From positions 1 to 64,000 of the forward strand of contig NZ_BJMS01000009.1 in assembly GCF_006539285.1 (NCBI RefSeq): a stretch of DNA of 64,000 nt. The letters run 5' to 3'. This document shows, piece after piece, positions 1 through 8,847 of this stretch. Source of the stretch: Sporolactobacillus inulinus. GTDB taxonomy: Bacteria > Bacillota > Bacilli > Bacillales > Sporolactobacillaceae. Made by a program: the position numbers and the translations under genes. Position 1 is the first letter of the stretch. Each line of letters opens with the position of its first letter. The notes under the pieces are model-generated. The model ran no database searches and had not been told where the DNA came from. It was given only the letters and a program-made list of their open reading frames with translations.

Positions 1-2
1 AG

Positions 3-36
3 TAAGGACCGCGCGTTTTTTGACCGGTTTTTCTTA
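3..36. repeat. Hairpin copy with conserved TAAGGACC / GGTTTTTCTTA ends
   Basis: This short element starts TAAGGACC and ends GGTTTTTCTTA, the same ends as the hairpins at 14125-14159 and 21591-21620. The interior differs, and pairing here is poorer than in the other two. It is probably the right end of a longer intergenic repeat cut by the window edge. It could also act as a terminator for the gene to the left. Confidence 0.45.
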
Positions 37-76
37 CGCTGTTTGAGAATAAAGCCCTTTTCGCTCTGTAACAGAG

Positions 77-106
77 TTGACCATGATTCGCGAGATAGTG
101 TAAACT
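77..106 (+). promoter_or_regulatory. Probable sigma-A promoter of yneF
   Basis: TTGACC (77-82) and TAAACT (101-106) are separated by 18 bases and lie about 37 bases before the yneF start. Confidence 0.5.
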
Positions 107-142
107 GAACTATGGAAATTTGATACGAGGAGGACGCACACC

Positions 143-358
143 ATGCTCTGGTTATACATATTAATAGGCGTGATCTGTCTGGCGGTCGGATTGATTCTCG
201 GTTTCTTGATCGCCCGTAAATATATGATGAGTTATTTGAAGAAGAACCCGCCGATTAACGAAAACATGTTACGCGTGATGATGACACAAATGGGCCAGCA
301 CCCATCGCAGAAAAAGATCAATCAGATGATGAAAGCAATCAACAATCAAGTGAAATAA
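143..358 (+). CDS. yneF: YneF family (UPF0154) small membrane protein
   Basis: This 71-residue protein has one N-terminal membrane helix (about residues 3-23, rich in Leu, Ile, Val and Gly). A charged cytosolic tail follows, with the [10 protein letters not shown] and [16 protein letters not shown] stretches typical of the YneF/UPF0154 family. The length is normal for the family and the function is unknown. A strong ribosome site (GAGGAGG, 127-133) precedes the ATG. It is transcribed alone in this window: it has its own promoter and is followed directly by a terminator. Confidence 0.9.
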   Translation: MLWLYILIGVICLAVGLILGFLIARKYMMSYLKKNPPINENMLRVMMTQMGQHPSQKKINQMMKAINNQVK

Positions 359-408
359 GGAAGATTTATCACGAAAAAAGAGCCGTAAAATAGGTTAATC
401 ATTCAAAA

Positions 409-440
409 AAACACCATCGACAGAGGATGGTGTTTTTTTT
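409..440 (+). terminator. Rho-independent terminator after yneF
   Basis: ACACCATC (411-418) pairs with GATGGTGT (426-433), followed by a T tract. Confidence 0.85.
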
Positions 441-605
441 GTTTTGATAAATGGCAGCCACCAACCAATGTGCGATGGCTGCTTGCCGGAACAGAGTCGA
501 TTCAGCAAGAGTTTCGGATTTTCACATATCATTTGAAGTCCGGGTAAGAAAAGTCACGGGATGTATTGTGGCTTTAATGGAATCATAAAACAGACAAAGT
601 ATAGA
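441..605. other. Intergenic stretch before nagA
   Basis: No coding signal was found. A possible hairpin pairs GCAGCCA near 455 with TGGCTGC near 475, without a T tract. The nagA operator and promoter follow. Confidence 0.4.
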
Positions 606-615
606 TGTCTAGACA
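606..615. promoter_or_regulatory. NagR (GntR/YvoA-type) operator before nagA
   Basis: TGTCTAGACA is a perfect palindrome containing the GTCTAGAC core known for DasR/NagR dre operators. It overlaps the -35 region of the nagA promoter, and nagR is the third gene of the operon, which suggests autoregulated repression. Confidence 0.65.
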
Positions 616-639
616 GGATGAGCTGCAAAATGCTACAAT
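610..639 (+). promoter_or_regulatory. Promoter of nagABR
   Basis: TAGACA (610-615) and TACAAT (634-639) are separated by 18 bases, with TGC just before the -10 (extended -10). The -35 lies inside the operator. Confidence 0.6.
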
Positions 640-662
640 AAAAGAAAAAAGGAAGCGATTTT

Positions 663-1832
663 ATGGCGACTAAAATTGATGGTTGTTCCATTTACAGTCA
701 GAATGAATGGATTGAAAACGGGAGCCTGACTATTGAAGGAGAAACAATCGCGAGCATCAACGCTCATTCGTCTCAATCGACAGATCAGACCCTGCATTTT
801 CCTTCGACCTACAAGTGTTTGCCGGGAATGATCGACATGCACATCCATGGTGCCGATGGTGCAGACACAATGGATGCAACACCGGAGGCACTGAGTAAAA
901 TTGCTTCCGCATTGGCTAAAGAAGGGACAACCTCATTTCTAGCAACGACGATTACCCAATCGGTTCCTGCGATCGAAAAGGCTGTTGAAAACGCAGGAAC
1001 GGTCATCGGTCATCAGAAATCGGGAGAAGCAGAAATCATTGGGATTCATCTGGAAGGCCCTTTCATTAATAAAGAAAAGGCAGGCGCCCAGCCAGAACGC
1101 TTTATCATTGATCCCGATAGCTCATTATTTGACCATTGGCAGAGCATCTCAGGAAATCATATCAAAGAAGTGACTATGGCACCAGAATTAGATGGTGGTC
1201 TTGATTTCATTCGGCATTTAAAGGAGCAACATGTCGTTGCTTCAATTGGTCATACGAATGGAATTGATGAGGATGTCATTCGTGCGATAGATGCCGGAGC
1301 GACTCAAGTCACACACCTTTATAACGGAATGCGCGGGATGCACCATCGTGAACCGGGTATTCTCGGTGGTGCATTGCTGCATCATGACCTCTATACCGAA
1401 CTGATTTGTGACGGCCATCACGTGTGTCAAGGAATGGTTAACCTTGCCTATAAGCTTAAGGGCAGTGACCGGATGATTTTAATTACCGACTCAATGCGCG
1501 CAAAATGCCTAAAAAAAGGTGTGTACGACCTCGGTGGTCAAGATGTTTTTGTGGATAAAGGGATGGCTGTGTTAAAGGATGGGACGATTGCTGGCAGCGT
1601 GCTGAAAATGAAGGATTCTCTACGTAATATACTCGCATTTACTGATGCAACTTTGGCTGATGTTGTGCAAATGGGAGCAATCAATCCGGCATTGCAATGC
1701 GGTGTTTTCGATCGAAAAGGATCGCTTGAAGCTGGAAAAGATGCCGATTTCATTGTGTTAAATGAAAAGAATGAACTTGTGCTTACTGTGTGCCGCGGTG
1801 CGATTGCCTATCAAAAAGAAGAGGTGGATTGA
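663..1832 (+). CDS. nagA: N-acetylglucosamine-6-phosphate deacetylase
   Basis: NagA removes acetate from GlcNAc-6-phosphate, giving glucosamine-6-phosphate for NagB or cell-wall synthesis. The 389-residue amidohydrolase shows the family motifs in order: HIH metal ligands (about 60-62), the EGPF glutamate (about 131), GHTNG, HLYNGM and the catalytic aspartate in ITDSM (about 275). Length is normal. GGAAG precedes the ATG. nagA is followed one base later by nagB, so the two are translationally coupled. Expression is probably repressed by NagR through the palindrome in the promoter and induced by amino-sugar phosphates. Confidence 0.96.
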   Translation: MATKIDGCSIYSQNEWIENGSLTIEGETIASINAHSSQSTDQTLHFPSTYKCLPGMIDMHIHGADGADTMDATPEALSKIASALAKEGTTSFLATTITQSVPAIEKAVENAGTVIGHQKSGEAEIIGIHLEGPFINKEKAGAQPERFIIDPDSSLFDHWQSISGNHIKEVTMAPELDGGLDFIRHLKEQHVVASIGHTNGIDEDVIRAIDAGATQVTHLYNGMRGMHHREPGILGGALLHHDLYTELICDGHHVCQGMVNLAYKLKGSDRMILITDSMRAKCLKKGVYDLGGQDVFVDKGMAVLKDGTIAGSVLKMKDSLRNILAFTDATLADVVQMGAINPALQCGVFDRKGSLEAGKDADFIVLNEKNELVLTVCRGAIAYQKEEVD

Positions 1833-1833
1833 A

Positions 1834-2574
1834 TTGAAGATTGTTTCGGTTACAGATAATCAAGAAATGAGCAAGAAAGCTGCTGAAATCATCCGGGAAC
1901 TCGTATTGAGAAAGCCAGATGCTGTGCTCGGTCTTGCTACTGGAGGAACTCCTGAAGGTACCTATCAACAATTGGTCAAGGATCACCAAGAAAACGGGAC
2001 CAGCTATCGATCGATCCGTACAGTTAATCTTGATGAATATGCGGGCATCGATCCGAAGGACCCGAACAGCTACTACGCGTACATGAAACAACACTTTTTT
2101 GATCATGTGGATTTGCCTGACGGACAATACTTTTTACCCAATGGTTTAGATACGTCAAAAGAGGCTTGCATGCGTTATGATGCCTTAATTGACAGTCTCG
2201 GAGGGGTAGACCTCCAATTGCTCGGAATCGGACGTAATGGGCATATCGGTTTTAATGAGCCAGGGTCTTCCCTGACGCTGGGCACGCATGTTGTGAAGTT
2301 AACAGAATCGACACGACACGCTAATGCTCGCTATTTTGGAAGCATAGAGGATGTACCAACTGAAGCCGTTACCATGGGCATCGGTACGATCTTAAAGAGC
2401 AGGAAGATTCTGTTAATCGCTTCAGGTGAAGAGAAAGCAGATGCACTAGGCAAGCTGGTGCTTGCAAATCGAGCAGACAGCCGTTTTCCAGCATCAGCGC
2501 TCACGCAGCATAAGAACGTCATCATTATTGCTGATGAAGCGGCACTTTCTCAAACAAAAGTCAGCAAGGATTGA
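1834..2574 (+). CDS. nagB: Glucosamine-6-phosphate deaminase
   Basis: NagB converts glucosamine-6-phosphate to fructose-6-phosphate and ammonia. The longest frame begins upstream inside nagA, but a TTG at 1834 sits six bases after GAGGTGG and gives 246 residues, the normal size, beginning MKIVSVTD. Family motifs are LGLATGGTPEGTY (sugar-phosphate loop), NLDEYAG (catalytic Asp), GIGRNGHIGFNEPGS and the TMGIGTI segment. It is the middle gene of nagABR. Confidence 0.96.
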   Translation: MKIVSVTDNQEMSKKAAEIIRELVLRKPDAVLGLATGGTPEGTYQQLVKDHQENGTSYRSIRTVNLDEYAGIDPKDPNSYYAYMKQHFFDHVDLPDGQYFLPNGLDTSKEACMRYDALIDSLGGVDLQLLGIGRNGHIGFNEPGSSLTLGTHVVKLTESTRHANARYFGSIEDVPTEAVTMGIGTILKSRKILLIASGEEKADALGKLVLANRADSRFPASALTQHKNVIIIADEAALSQTKVSKD

Positions 2575-2578
2575 TGAA

Positions 2579-3307
2579 ATGATTGACCCCAAATCTCCGA
2601 TGCCTATGTATTATCAGATTGAACGGTATATCGAAGACCTAATTAACCAGAAGCAGTTGACGATTGGCGATCAAATTCCTTCTGAACGCGAATTTACGGA
2701 TCAATTTCATGTATCGCGTATGACTGTACGTCAAGCCATTATGAATTTGGTTCATTCGGGTATCTTAATTCGAATCAAAGGAAAAGGGACATTTGTTGCT
2801 GCTCAAGAAAAGATTGAGAAGAAGTTGCTTGGTTTTAATGGTTTTTCCGAAGACATGATCAGTCGCGGCTTGAAGCCTGGAAGCAGGTTGCTACACTTCT
2901 CTCGAATAAGACCATCAGCCAAAATGATCAAACAGCTTAAGTTGCAGGCTGAGGAAGAAGCCTACGAGTTGAAGCGGGTCCGTCTTGCCGATGAAGAGCC
3001 AATGGCAATTGAGACTTCCTATATTCCGGTACGCATTCTGCCGCATTTGACGGAGCAGCAAGTCAGTCCTTCTCTGTACGATTACATTGAACGAGAAACC
3101 GGTATGACGATTAACCATGCGGAACAGTCCATTGAAGCAGCGATTGTGACATCTGAAGAAGCAAAAATTTTGGATGTTGCCAAAGGTTCGCCGATTCTGC
3201 TCATCAATCGCTGTGCCTATCTAAGCAATGGTCAGCCGATTGAACAGACAAAATCCTTATTTCGCGCTGATCGCTATAAATTTAAAATTGATTTACCGAG
3301 AAGATAA
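2579..3307 (+). CDS. nagR: GntR/HutC-family regulator of GlcNAc use, NagR (YvoA) type
   Basis: The 242-residue regulator has an N-terminal winged helix-turn-helix (about 8-75, with IPSEREFTDQFHVSRMTVRQA) and a C-terminal UTRA ligand domain (about 95-235). The start is set at ATG 2579, after AAGG and five bases past the nagB stop; the open frame extends back into nagB without a ribosome site. It ends the nag operon. In this family glucosamine-6-P or GlcNAc-6-P releases the repressor from dre sites, and one such site lies in front of nagA here. Confidence 0.93.
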   Translation: MIDPKSPMPMYYQIERYIEDLINQKQLTIGDQIPSEREFTDQFHVSRMTVRQAIMNLVHSGILIRIKGKGTFVAAQEKIEKKLLGFNGFSEDMISRGLKPGSRLLHFSRIRPSAKMIKQLKLQAEEEAYELKRVRLADEEPMAIETSYIPVRILPHLTEQQVSPSLYDYIERETGMTINHAEQSIEAAIVTSEEAKILDVAKGSPILLINRCAYLSNGQPIEQTKSLFRADRYKFKIDLPRR

Positions 3308-3333
3308 GCAACGTGGTTGCTTATCTTCTTTTT
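3301..3333 (+). terminator. Terminator of nagABR
   Basis: AGATAAGCAAC (from 3301, overlapping the nagR stop) pairs with GTTGCTTATCT, followed by TCTTTTT. Confidence 0.85.
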
Positions 3334-3498
3334 GCATGAAAAGAAAGAATAAAATTCGCGCGTCAAAACAGTAAAGCAGCGTTCTAACGCAGTATAAAAG
3401 CGACAGTGCTCGGCGCCTGAGCAATCAACGGCCGATGAGCTCCGCAACCATTTGACGTCTCAAGATTACCACAGCGTTTTATTATATTTTTTCTTTAG

Positions 3499-3513
3499 AT
3501 AAGTAAAACTTAT
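3499..3513. promoter_or_regulatory. CcpC-type operator before acnA
   Basis: ATAAGTAAAACTTAT matches exactly the ATAA-N7-TTAT dyad bound by the LysR-type regulator CcpC at B. subtilis citB. It lies about 75 bases upstream of the likely transcription start, as in that system. Confidence 0.6.
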
Positions 3514-3548
3514 ACAATCTGATTAAATAAATAAAATTTACTTAATGG

Positions 3549-3576
3549 TTGAGTTCGATTATGATGAAAATATAGA
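3549..3576 (+). promoter_or_regulatory. Probable promoter of acnA
   Basis: TTGAGT (3549-3554) and TATAGA (3571-3576) are 16 bases apart, just before the AGGAGGG ribosome site. Confidence 0.5.
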
Positions 3577-3605
3577 ATTGTTCAAGATCGGACAGGAGGG
3601 AAAAC

Positions 3606-6341
3606 ATGTCTGGAGCAGTTGGAACGAAGGACACGAAAGTTACAGATGCATTTCATGCGATCAAAACGTTTACTAGTCTTGGTCAGCCTATTCACTATTA
3701 TCAATTAAGCGCTTTATCGGAGTACGGGGAAATTGAGCGTCTTCCATACTCGATCAAAGTACTGCTTGAGGCCGTTCTTCGTCAATGTGATGGCAGAACG
3801 ATTAAAAAGGAACACGTAATTAATTTAGCCAAGTGGGGAACGGAACAATTAGATAAAGCGATTGATGTTCCATTTAATCCATCGCGCATTATTCTTCAGG
3901 ATTTCACCGGTGTTCCAGCCGTCGTTGATTTGGCATCGATGCGCAAAGCTATGGCAGATATGGGCGGTGATCCTGAGCAGATCAATCCTGAGAAGCCTGT
4001 CGATCTTGTTGTCGATCACTCCGTTCAAGTCGATCGATTTGGCACGAATCAGGCGCTTAAATTTAATATGGAACGTGAATTTGAACGGAACAAAGAACGG
4101 TATACATTCTTAAAATGGGCACAATCATCGTTTGAAAATTTTCGTGCGGTTCCTCCCGCCACAGGAATTGTCCATCAAGTTAATTTGGAATATTTGGCAT
4201 CGGTTGTCCACAAGATTGAGCGTAACGGTGCGTTGTTTGCTTTCCCGGATACCCTGGTTGGCACAGACTCCCATACAACAATGATTAACGGTTTAGGCGT
4301 GCTCGGATGGGGCGTTGGCGGCATTGAGGCTGAAGCAGGAATGCTAGGGCAGCCCTCCTATTTTCCGGTTCCGGACGTCGTTGGCGTACGGATCGTTGGA
4401 AGTTTGTCAGAGGGAGCGACGGCTACCGATTTGGCCTTAAGCGTCACGCAGCTTCTTAGAGCGGAAGGTGTGGTCGGAAAATTTGTTGAATTTTTCGGAC
4501 CGAGCCTGTCTCATATGGCACTTGCGGATCGTGCGACTATAGCAAACATGTCTCCGGAAAATGGTGCAACCGCTACTTATTTTCCGGTAGATCAAGTTAC
4601 TTTGGACTATCTTCGTTTAAGTGGACGTACGGAGGAACAGGTACAGCTGGTTGAAGATTATTGCAAGGCAAATGGTTTATTCTATACTGCCGGTGCAAAA
4701 GATCCACATTTTACAAAAGTTTTGGAACTGAATTTAAGTGATGTAACGCCATCACTGGCTGGTCCGAAAAGACCTCAAGATCGTATCTCGCTTCGGGATA
4801 TGAAGCATGAATTTGAAGCGTCGCTCACCCGGCCATCTGGAAATCAAGGATTTGGTTTGGGAAAAGATGAACTGAAAAAATCAGCACTGGTCAGTGAGAA
4901 TAACGGCAACCATGAGCGTCTCGATACCGGTGCTGTGGTCATTGCAGCAATCACAAGCTGCACGAACACAAGCAATCCAAGTGTCATGATTGGTGCCGGG
5001 CTCGTCGCTAAAAAAGCCGTGGAAAAGGGATTGACTGTTCCTGATTACGTGAAGACCAGTCTTGCTCCCGGATCAAAGGTTGTTACAGATTACCTTGAAA
5101 AGGCCGGCTTATTACCCGATTTGGAAGCATTAGGGTTTAATGTTGTTGGCTATGGATGTACCACTTGTATCGGCAACTCCGGACCATTACCGGAAGCTGT
5201 TGAGCAAGCGATCGTTGATCAAGATTTGACTGTGGCTGCCGTACTTTCAGGGAATCGAAATTTTGAGGGGCGTATTCATCCGCTCATTCGCGCCAACTAT
5301 TTAGCGTCGCCGCCTCTGGTTGTTGCGTATGCACTTGCCGGATCGGTTAATTTTGATTTGCTCCATGATTCGTTCGGGAAAGACCAAGATGGAAATGAGG
5401 TTTATTTTAAGGATCTCTGGCCGTCTCGTTCTGAGATTGAAGCGGTCATGAATCGTGCAGTTGTACCGGAAAGCTTTAAAAAAGAATATGCGCGTGTCTT
5501 TACGGAAAACCAGCGATGGAATGCCATTGAGACGAGTGCGGGCGAATTGTATGATTGGGATAAAGCGTCGACTTATATTCAAAACCCGCCATTTTTCGAG
5601 AGTCTTTCGGCAGAATTAAAAACGATTGAACCATTACGGGCAATGCGTGTTATCGGAAAATTTGCCGATTCGGTCACAACCGACCATATTTCGCCGGCGG
5701 GATCAATTGCGGGTAACAGCCCGGCGGGGCGCTATTTAATGGATAAAGGGGTCAAACGAATCGATTTCAACTCGTACGGATCAAGACGAGGAAACCATGA
5801 GGTCATGATGCGCGGTACGTTCGCAAATGTTCGCATTCGAAATCAAATTGCCCCAGGCACAGAAGGCGGTTATACGACGTATTGGCCGACTCGAGAAGTG
5901 ATGCCGATTTATGATGCTGCGATGAAGTATAAACAAGACGGAACCCGTTTAATCGTTCTTGCAGGTAAGGATTACGGCATGGGCAGTTCACGCGATTGGG
6001 CCGCAAAAGGGACGAGGCTGCTTGGAATTAAAGCAGTGATCGCCGAGAGTTATGAACGTATTCATCGAAGCAACTTAGTCATGATGGGGGTTCTCCCGCT
6101 TCAATTTGAGAGCGGTCAGAGTGCTGACACCCTTGGACTAACAGGAGAAGAGGCAATTTCCGTATCGGTTGACGAAACGATTGTGCCAGGTGCACGTGTT
6201 CAGGCTGAAGCGGTCGCATCAAACGGAAAATCGATGAAATTCTCCGTCATTGTCCGCTTTGACAGCGAAGTTGAAATGGACTATTACCGTAATGGAGGAA
6301 TCCTGCAAACGGTTTTACGCAAAAAACTTTTGAAAAATTAA
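3606..6341 (+). CDS. acnA: Aconitate hydratase A
   Basis: Aconitase interconverts citrate and isocitrate. The 911-residue protein is of the bacterial AcnA/IRP type. The three [4Fe-4S] cysteines are visible: SCTNTSNPS (about 451) and [13 protein letters not shown] (about 517 and 520). Other signatures are [30 protein letters not shown], and the swivel domain with [20 protein letters not shown] lies six bases before the ATG. A CcpC-type dyad upstream suggests citrate-responsive repression. It is monocistronic. Confidence 0.97.
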   Translation: MSGAVGTKDTKVTDAFHAIKTFTSLGQPIHYYQLSALSEYGEIERLPYSIKVLLEAVLRQCDGRTIKKEHVINLAKWGTEQLDKAIDVPFNPSRIILQDFTGVPAVVDLASMRKAMADMGGDPEQINPEKPVDLVVDHSVQVDRFGTNQALKFNMEREFERNKERYTFLKWAQSSFENFRAVPPATGIVHQVNLEYLASVVHKIERNGALFAFPDTLVGTDSHTTMINGLGVLGWGVGGIEAEAGMLGQPSYFPVPDVVGVRIVGSLSEGATATDLALSVTQLLRAEGVVGKFVEFFGPSLSHMALADRATIANMSPENGATATYFPVDQVTLDYLRLSGRTEEQVQLVEDYCKANGLFYTAGAKDPHFTKVLELNLSDVTPSLAGPKRPQDRISLRDMKHEFEASLTRPSGNQGFGLGKDELKKSALVSENNGNHERLDTGAVVIAAITSCTNTSNPSVMIGAGLVAKKAVEKGLTVPDYVKTSLAPGSKVVTDYLEKAGLLPDLEALGFNVVGYGCTTCIGNSGPLPEAVEQAIVDQDLTVAAVLSGNRNFEGRIHPLIRANYLASPPLVVAYALAGSVNFDLLHDSFGKDQDGNEVYFKDLWPSRSEIEAVMNRAVVPESFKKEYARVFTENQRWNAIETSAGELYDWDKASTYIQNPPFFESLSAELKTIEPLRAMRVIGKFADSVTTDHISPAGSIAGNSPAGRYLMDKGVKRIDFNSYGSRRGNHEVMMRGTFANVRIRNQIAPGTEGGYTTYWPTREVMPIYDAAMKYKQDGTRLIVLAGKDYGMGSSRDWAAKGTRLLGIKAVIAESYERIHRSNLVMMGVLPLQFESGQSADTLGLTGEEAISVSVDETIVPGARVQAEAVASNGKSMKFSVIVRFDSEVEMDYYRNGGILQTVLRKKLLKN

Positions 6342-6394
6342 ACCGTGACGTATATTTCTCCCACAAATAGCCATGATAATGAGCGAAGGAGATT

Positions 6395-6463
6395 ATGAAA
6401 GTTCCTTCAGACATACGGATGATTTTCGAGGGAGTGAGTTCCGTTGGGATGGTTAACGTTTGA
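6395..6463 (+). CDS. Possible 22-residue peptide downstream of acnA
   Basis: A short frame starts at ATG 6395, five bases after a strong ribosome site (GAAGGAG), and would encode a peptide beginning MKVPSDIRMIF and ending at TGA 6461-6463. A second overlapping frame from TTG 6444 (after GAGGGAG, ending 6494) would encode 16 residues. No family is recognised. The ribosome sites are the only support, so either frame could be chance. Confidence 0.25.
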   Translation: MKVPSDIRMIFEGVSSVGMVNV

Positions 6464-6552
6464 TCCTAGGGTTATCACTAAAATCTTTTTTTAAAGAGAC
6501 TCAAGAAAAGATTCGCTATGCATGAACAAACTTCATAGAACTTCTTCAATGA

Positions 6553-6587
6553 AAAAGAGGCTGCCGATAATGGCAGCCTCTTTTCTT
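6553..6587. terminator. Terminator between acnA and the M20 dipeptidase
   Basis: AAGAGGCTGCC pairs with GGCAGCCTCTT around a GATAAT loop. A tract on the left and T tract on the right suggest that it works in both directions. Confidence 0.85.
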
Positions 6588-6643
6588 ATACGAGAATTCC
6601 AAGAAAATAGTACCAGCGCAACGAAGACTTCCTCTTCAAAGGC

Positions 6644-8017
6644 TTAGTTCATTTGTTTGGATAGCTCGAATAAAAACTCAGTTAAAGCGCGCAATCCGCG
6701 ATCAAAATTCTTAAGATGAAAATGTTCATTGGGCGCATGGAAGTTCTCACTGTCCAATCCGAAACCCATGAGTATCGGTGCAAGGCCGAGTTTGTCATGG
6801 AATGTATTAACAATAGGCACCGATCCGCCTTGACGTGACAGAATGGCCTTTGTATGGAATGCTTTTTCAAGGGCATTGTGGGCAGCTTGTAAAGCAGGAT
6901 GGTCAACAGGCATAATGAATGGATCGGCATGGTCCATTAATTCTACTTCCAATTTGACACCGGCAGGCAGATGATCTTTAAGATGCTTTTTCAAAAGCGC
7001 TCCGATAAGCGCCGGATCCTGATCAGGAACTAGCCGGCATGTTATTTTGGCGGTAGCGGTGGAAGGAATGACGGTTTTTAAACCTTCTCCTTGAAAACCG
7101 CCATAGACACCATTCAATTCCAATGTCGGGCGTGACCAGATGCGTGCGACCGTCGGATAACCTTCTTCACCATATAACGTATCAACATCAAGCTCTTTTT
7201 TCAGCGCGTCATCATCGGAAAGTGTTTCACAAACCTTTCGTTCCTCATTTGTTAAAGGCTTTACCTGGTCGTAGAAGCCGTCAACCGTTACACGACCATG
7301 ATGATCATGAAGACTTGCTAACAAGTCAACCATTGCATGCAGTGTATTTTGTACAGCGCCGCCGTAGACACCGGAGTGAAGGTCTCCTTTGGGCCCGCGC
7401 AAACGTACTTCTAGGCCGCAAATTCCGCGGAGCCCGTAGCTGACAGCCGGCTGATCCATGCCAAGCATGGTTGTATCGGAAACAAGCAGAACATCCGCTT
7501 TAAGCAGATCAAGATGCGCATCAACAAAACCATCGAGATGAGCACTTCCAATTTCTTCTTCACCTTCAAAACAGAATTTAAGGTTGACCGGAAGTGTTCC
7601 GGTCGCTTCAAGAATTGTTTCAGCCATCTTAACCAGCATGAAGACTTGACCTTTGTCATCGCTTGTCCCGCGTCCGTAAATGATATCGTCTCTGATCTCA
7701 GGTTTAAAAGGATCCGTTTGCCATTGATCGACCGGATCGACCGGTTGCACGTCATAGTGCCCATAACAGAGAACGGTCGGTTTGTTTTCATCAGTTAAAT
7801 AATCAGCATAAACAACAGGATGACCGGCCGTTTCAAGAATCTGCACATGGCGTAGACCGCCGTTTTTTAAATCGTTCGCCAACCATTCAGCAGCGCGGCG
7901 TACATCTGCTTTGTGCGTTGAATCAGAGCTGATACTGGGAATGGACAGAAATTCAATCATTTGTTTTAAGTAACGATCTCTATTTTTTTCTAGAGTAGTC
8001 ACGATAGGTTCTTCCAT
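6644..8017 (-). CDS. M20-family dipeptidase / metallopeptidase
   Basis: This cytosolic zinc peptidase has 457 residues. The frame opens at 8032, but GGGAGGG sits inside that extension and right before the ATG at 8017, so the protein starts MEEPIVTTL. Motifs are the metal-binding GHYDVQP, YGRGTSDDKGQ, the catalytic FEGEEEIGS, and SDTTML. A lid domain begins at RGPKGDLHSG, and RQGGSVPIV and HAPNEHF lie in the C-terminal part. It resembles the CNDP/carnosinase-like branch of M20A. The substrate is probably dipeptides, which cannot be fixed from sequence alone. Confidence 0.88.
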   Translation of the reverse strand: MEEPIVTTLEKNRDRYLKQMIEFLSIPSISSDSTHKADVRRAAEWLANDLKNGGLRHVQILETAGHPVVYADYLTDENKPTVLCYGHYDVQPVDPVDQWQTDPFKPEIRDDIIYGRGTSDDKGQVFMLVKMAETILEATGTLPVNLKFCFEGEEEIGSAHLDGFVDAHLDLLKADVLLVSDTTMLGMDQPAVSYGLRGICGLEVRLRGPKGDLHSGVYGGAVQNTLHAMVDLLASLHDHHGRVTVDGFYDQVKPLTNEERKVCETLSDDDALKKELDVDTLYGEEGYPTVARIWSRPTLELNGVYGGFQGEGLKTVIPSTATAKITCRLVPDQDPALIGALLKKHLKDHLPAGVKLEVELMDHADPFIMPVDHPALQAAHNALEKAFHTKAILSRQGGSVPIVNTFHDKLGLAPILMGFGLDSENFHAPNEHFHLKNFDRGLRALTEFLFELSKQMN

Positions 8018-8049
8018 GGAAAACCCTCCCATTTTAATTTATCCTACTT

Positions 8050-8058
8050 ATTGTAGCA
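8050..8058 (-). promoter_or_regulatory. Extended -10 promoter for the M20 dipeptidase
   Basis: On the minus strand this reads TGCTACAAT, a TGn-TACAAT extended -10. The -35 about 17 bases upstream is weak. Confidence 0.4.
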
Positions 8059-8231
8059 GAGTGCTGAAATAAAAGAAAAATGCGCGAATCTTGATAAACG
8101 GTGGCACGAAAAGTGAGTGCGGCGCAACAGATTAATATAAAGAAAAGCGAAGAGGGCAGAGTTGTCTCTCGAAAAATCTTTTTCGCGGGACGATCCGGTT
8201 TTGAAACTTGCATTTTTTTTAGCATTTTTCT

Positions 8232-8260
8232 CTGACGTGAACAATCGCCTATGTTAGAAT
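8232..8260 (+). promoter_or_regulatory. Probable promoter of the GrpB-family gene
   Basis: CTGACG (8232-8237) and TAGAAT (8255-8260) are 17 bases apart. Confidence 0.4.
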
Positions 8261-8293
8261 GATCACAAGTCTTTGGGATGAGAGGTGATTTGA

Positions 8294-8821
8294 ATGGCTC
8301 AGAATAAGCTTTACGTTGTTCCTTATGATCCAAAATGGGAGGTCAACTATAAGCGTGAAGCCGCACATGTGGCACGTATCCTTGAACCGCTGCTGACTGC
8401 TATTCACCATATTGGAAGTACGTCCATTGAAGGCATGGCGGCTAAGCCTACCATCGATATTCTTGCCGAGGTACATGATTTGTCAGGTGTAGATGCGTTT
8501 ACTGGCAAATTGTCTCAAGCCGGTTATGAAGCACTTGGAGAATATGGGATCCGGCGGCGCCGTTATTTTGAAAAGAAAGATTCTTCGGGCGGTCACCTCG
8601 TGCATTTGCATGTCTTTGAAGCTGAATCAGAAGATGTTGTACGTCATCTTGCCTTTCGCGACTATTTAAGAATGCATGATGATGATGCTGCATGCTACAG
8701 TCAGATCAAGATTAAGCTTGCCGAACAATTTTCAGATGATCGTGAGAGTTACCAGGTGGGAAAAAATGAACTGTGCAGACACATTGAGCAGCGTGCCTTG
8801 CAGTGGTGGTACGACGCATAA
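8294..8821 (+). CDS. GrpB family (UPF0157) protein, nucleotidyltransferase fold
   Basis: The 175-residue protein has the GrpB signatures: VVPYDPKWEVNYKREA near the N terminus, then HHIGSTSIEGMAAKPTIDI (residues about 37-55), with the GS and DI positions of the nucleotidyltransferase fold. HLHVF and FRDYLRMH follow. The biochemical role of this family is not established. GAGAGGTGA precedes the ATG. The next gene starts about 30 bases downstream, so the pair may be co-transcribed. Confidence 0.88.
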   Translation: MAQNKLYVVPYDPKWEVNYKREAAHVARILEPLLTAIHHIGSTSIEGMAAKPTIDILAEVHDLSGVDAFTGKLSQAGYEALGEYGIRRRRYFEKKDSSGGHLVHLHVFEAESEDVVRHLAFRDYLRMHDDDAACYSQIKIKLAEQFSDDRESYQVGKNELCRHIEQRALQWWYDA

Positions 8822-8847
8822 AGAAAAAGTAAGAGGGGTCGAAGGAA

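Noticed and set aside
8044-8244. 66-residue minus-strand frame upstream of the M20 dipeptidase
   Set aside because: It overlaps the dipeptidase promoter, has a poor ribosome site and a low-complexity Phe/Ser/Lys composition.
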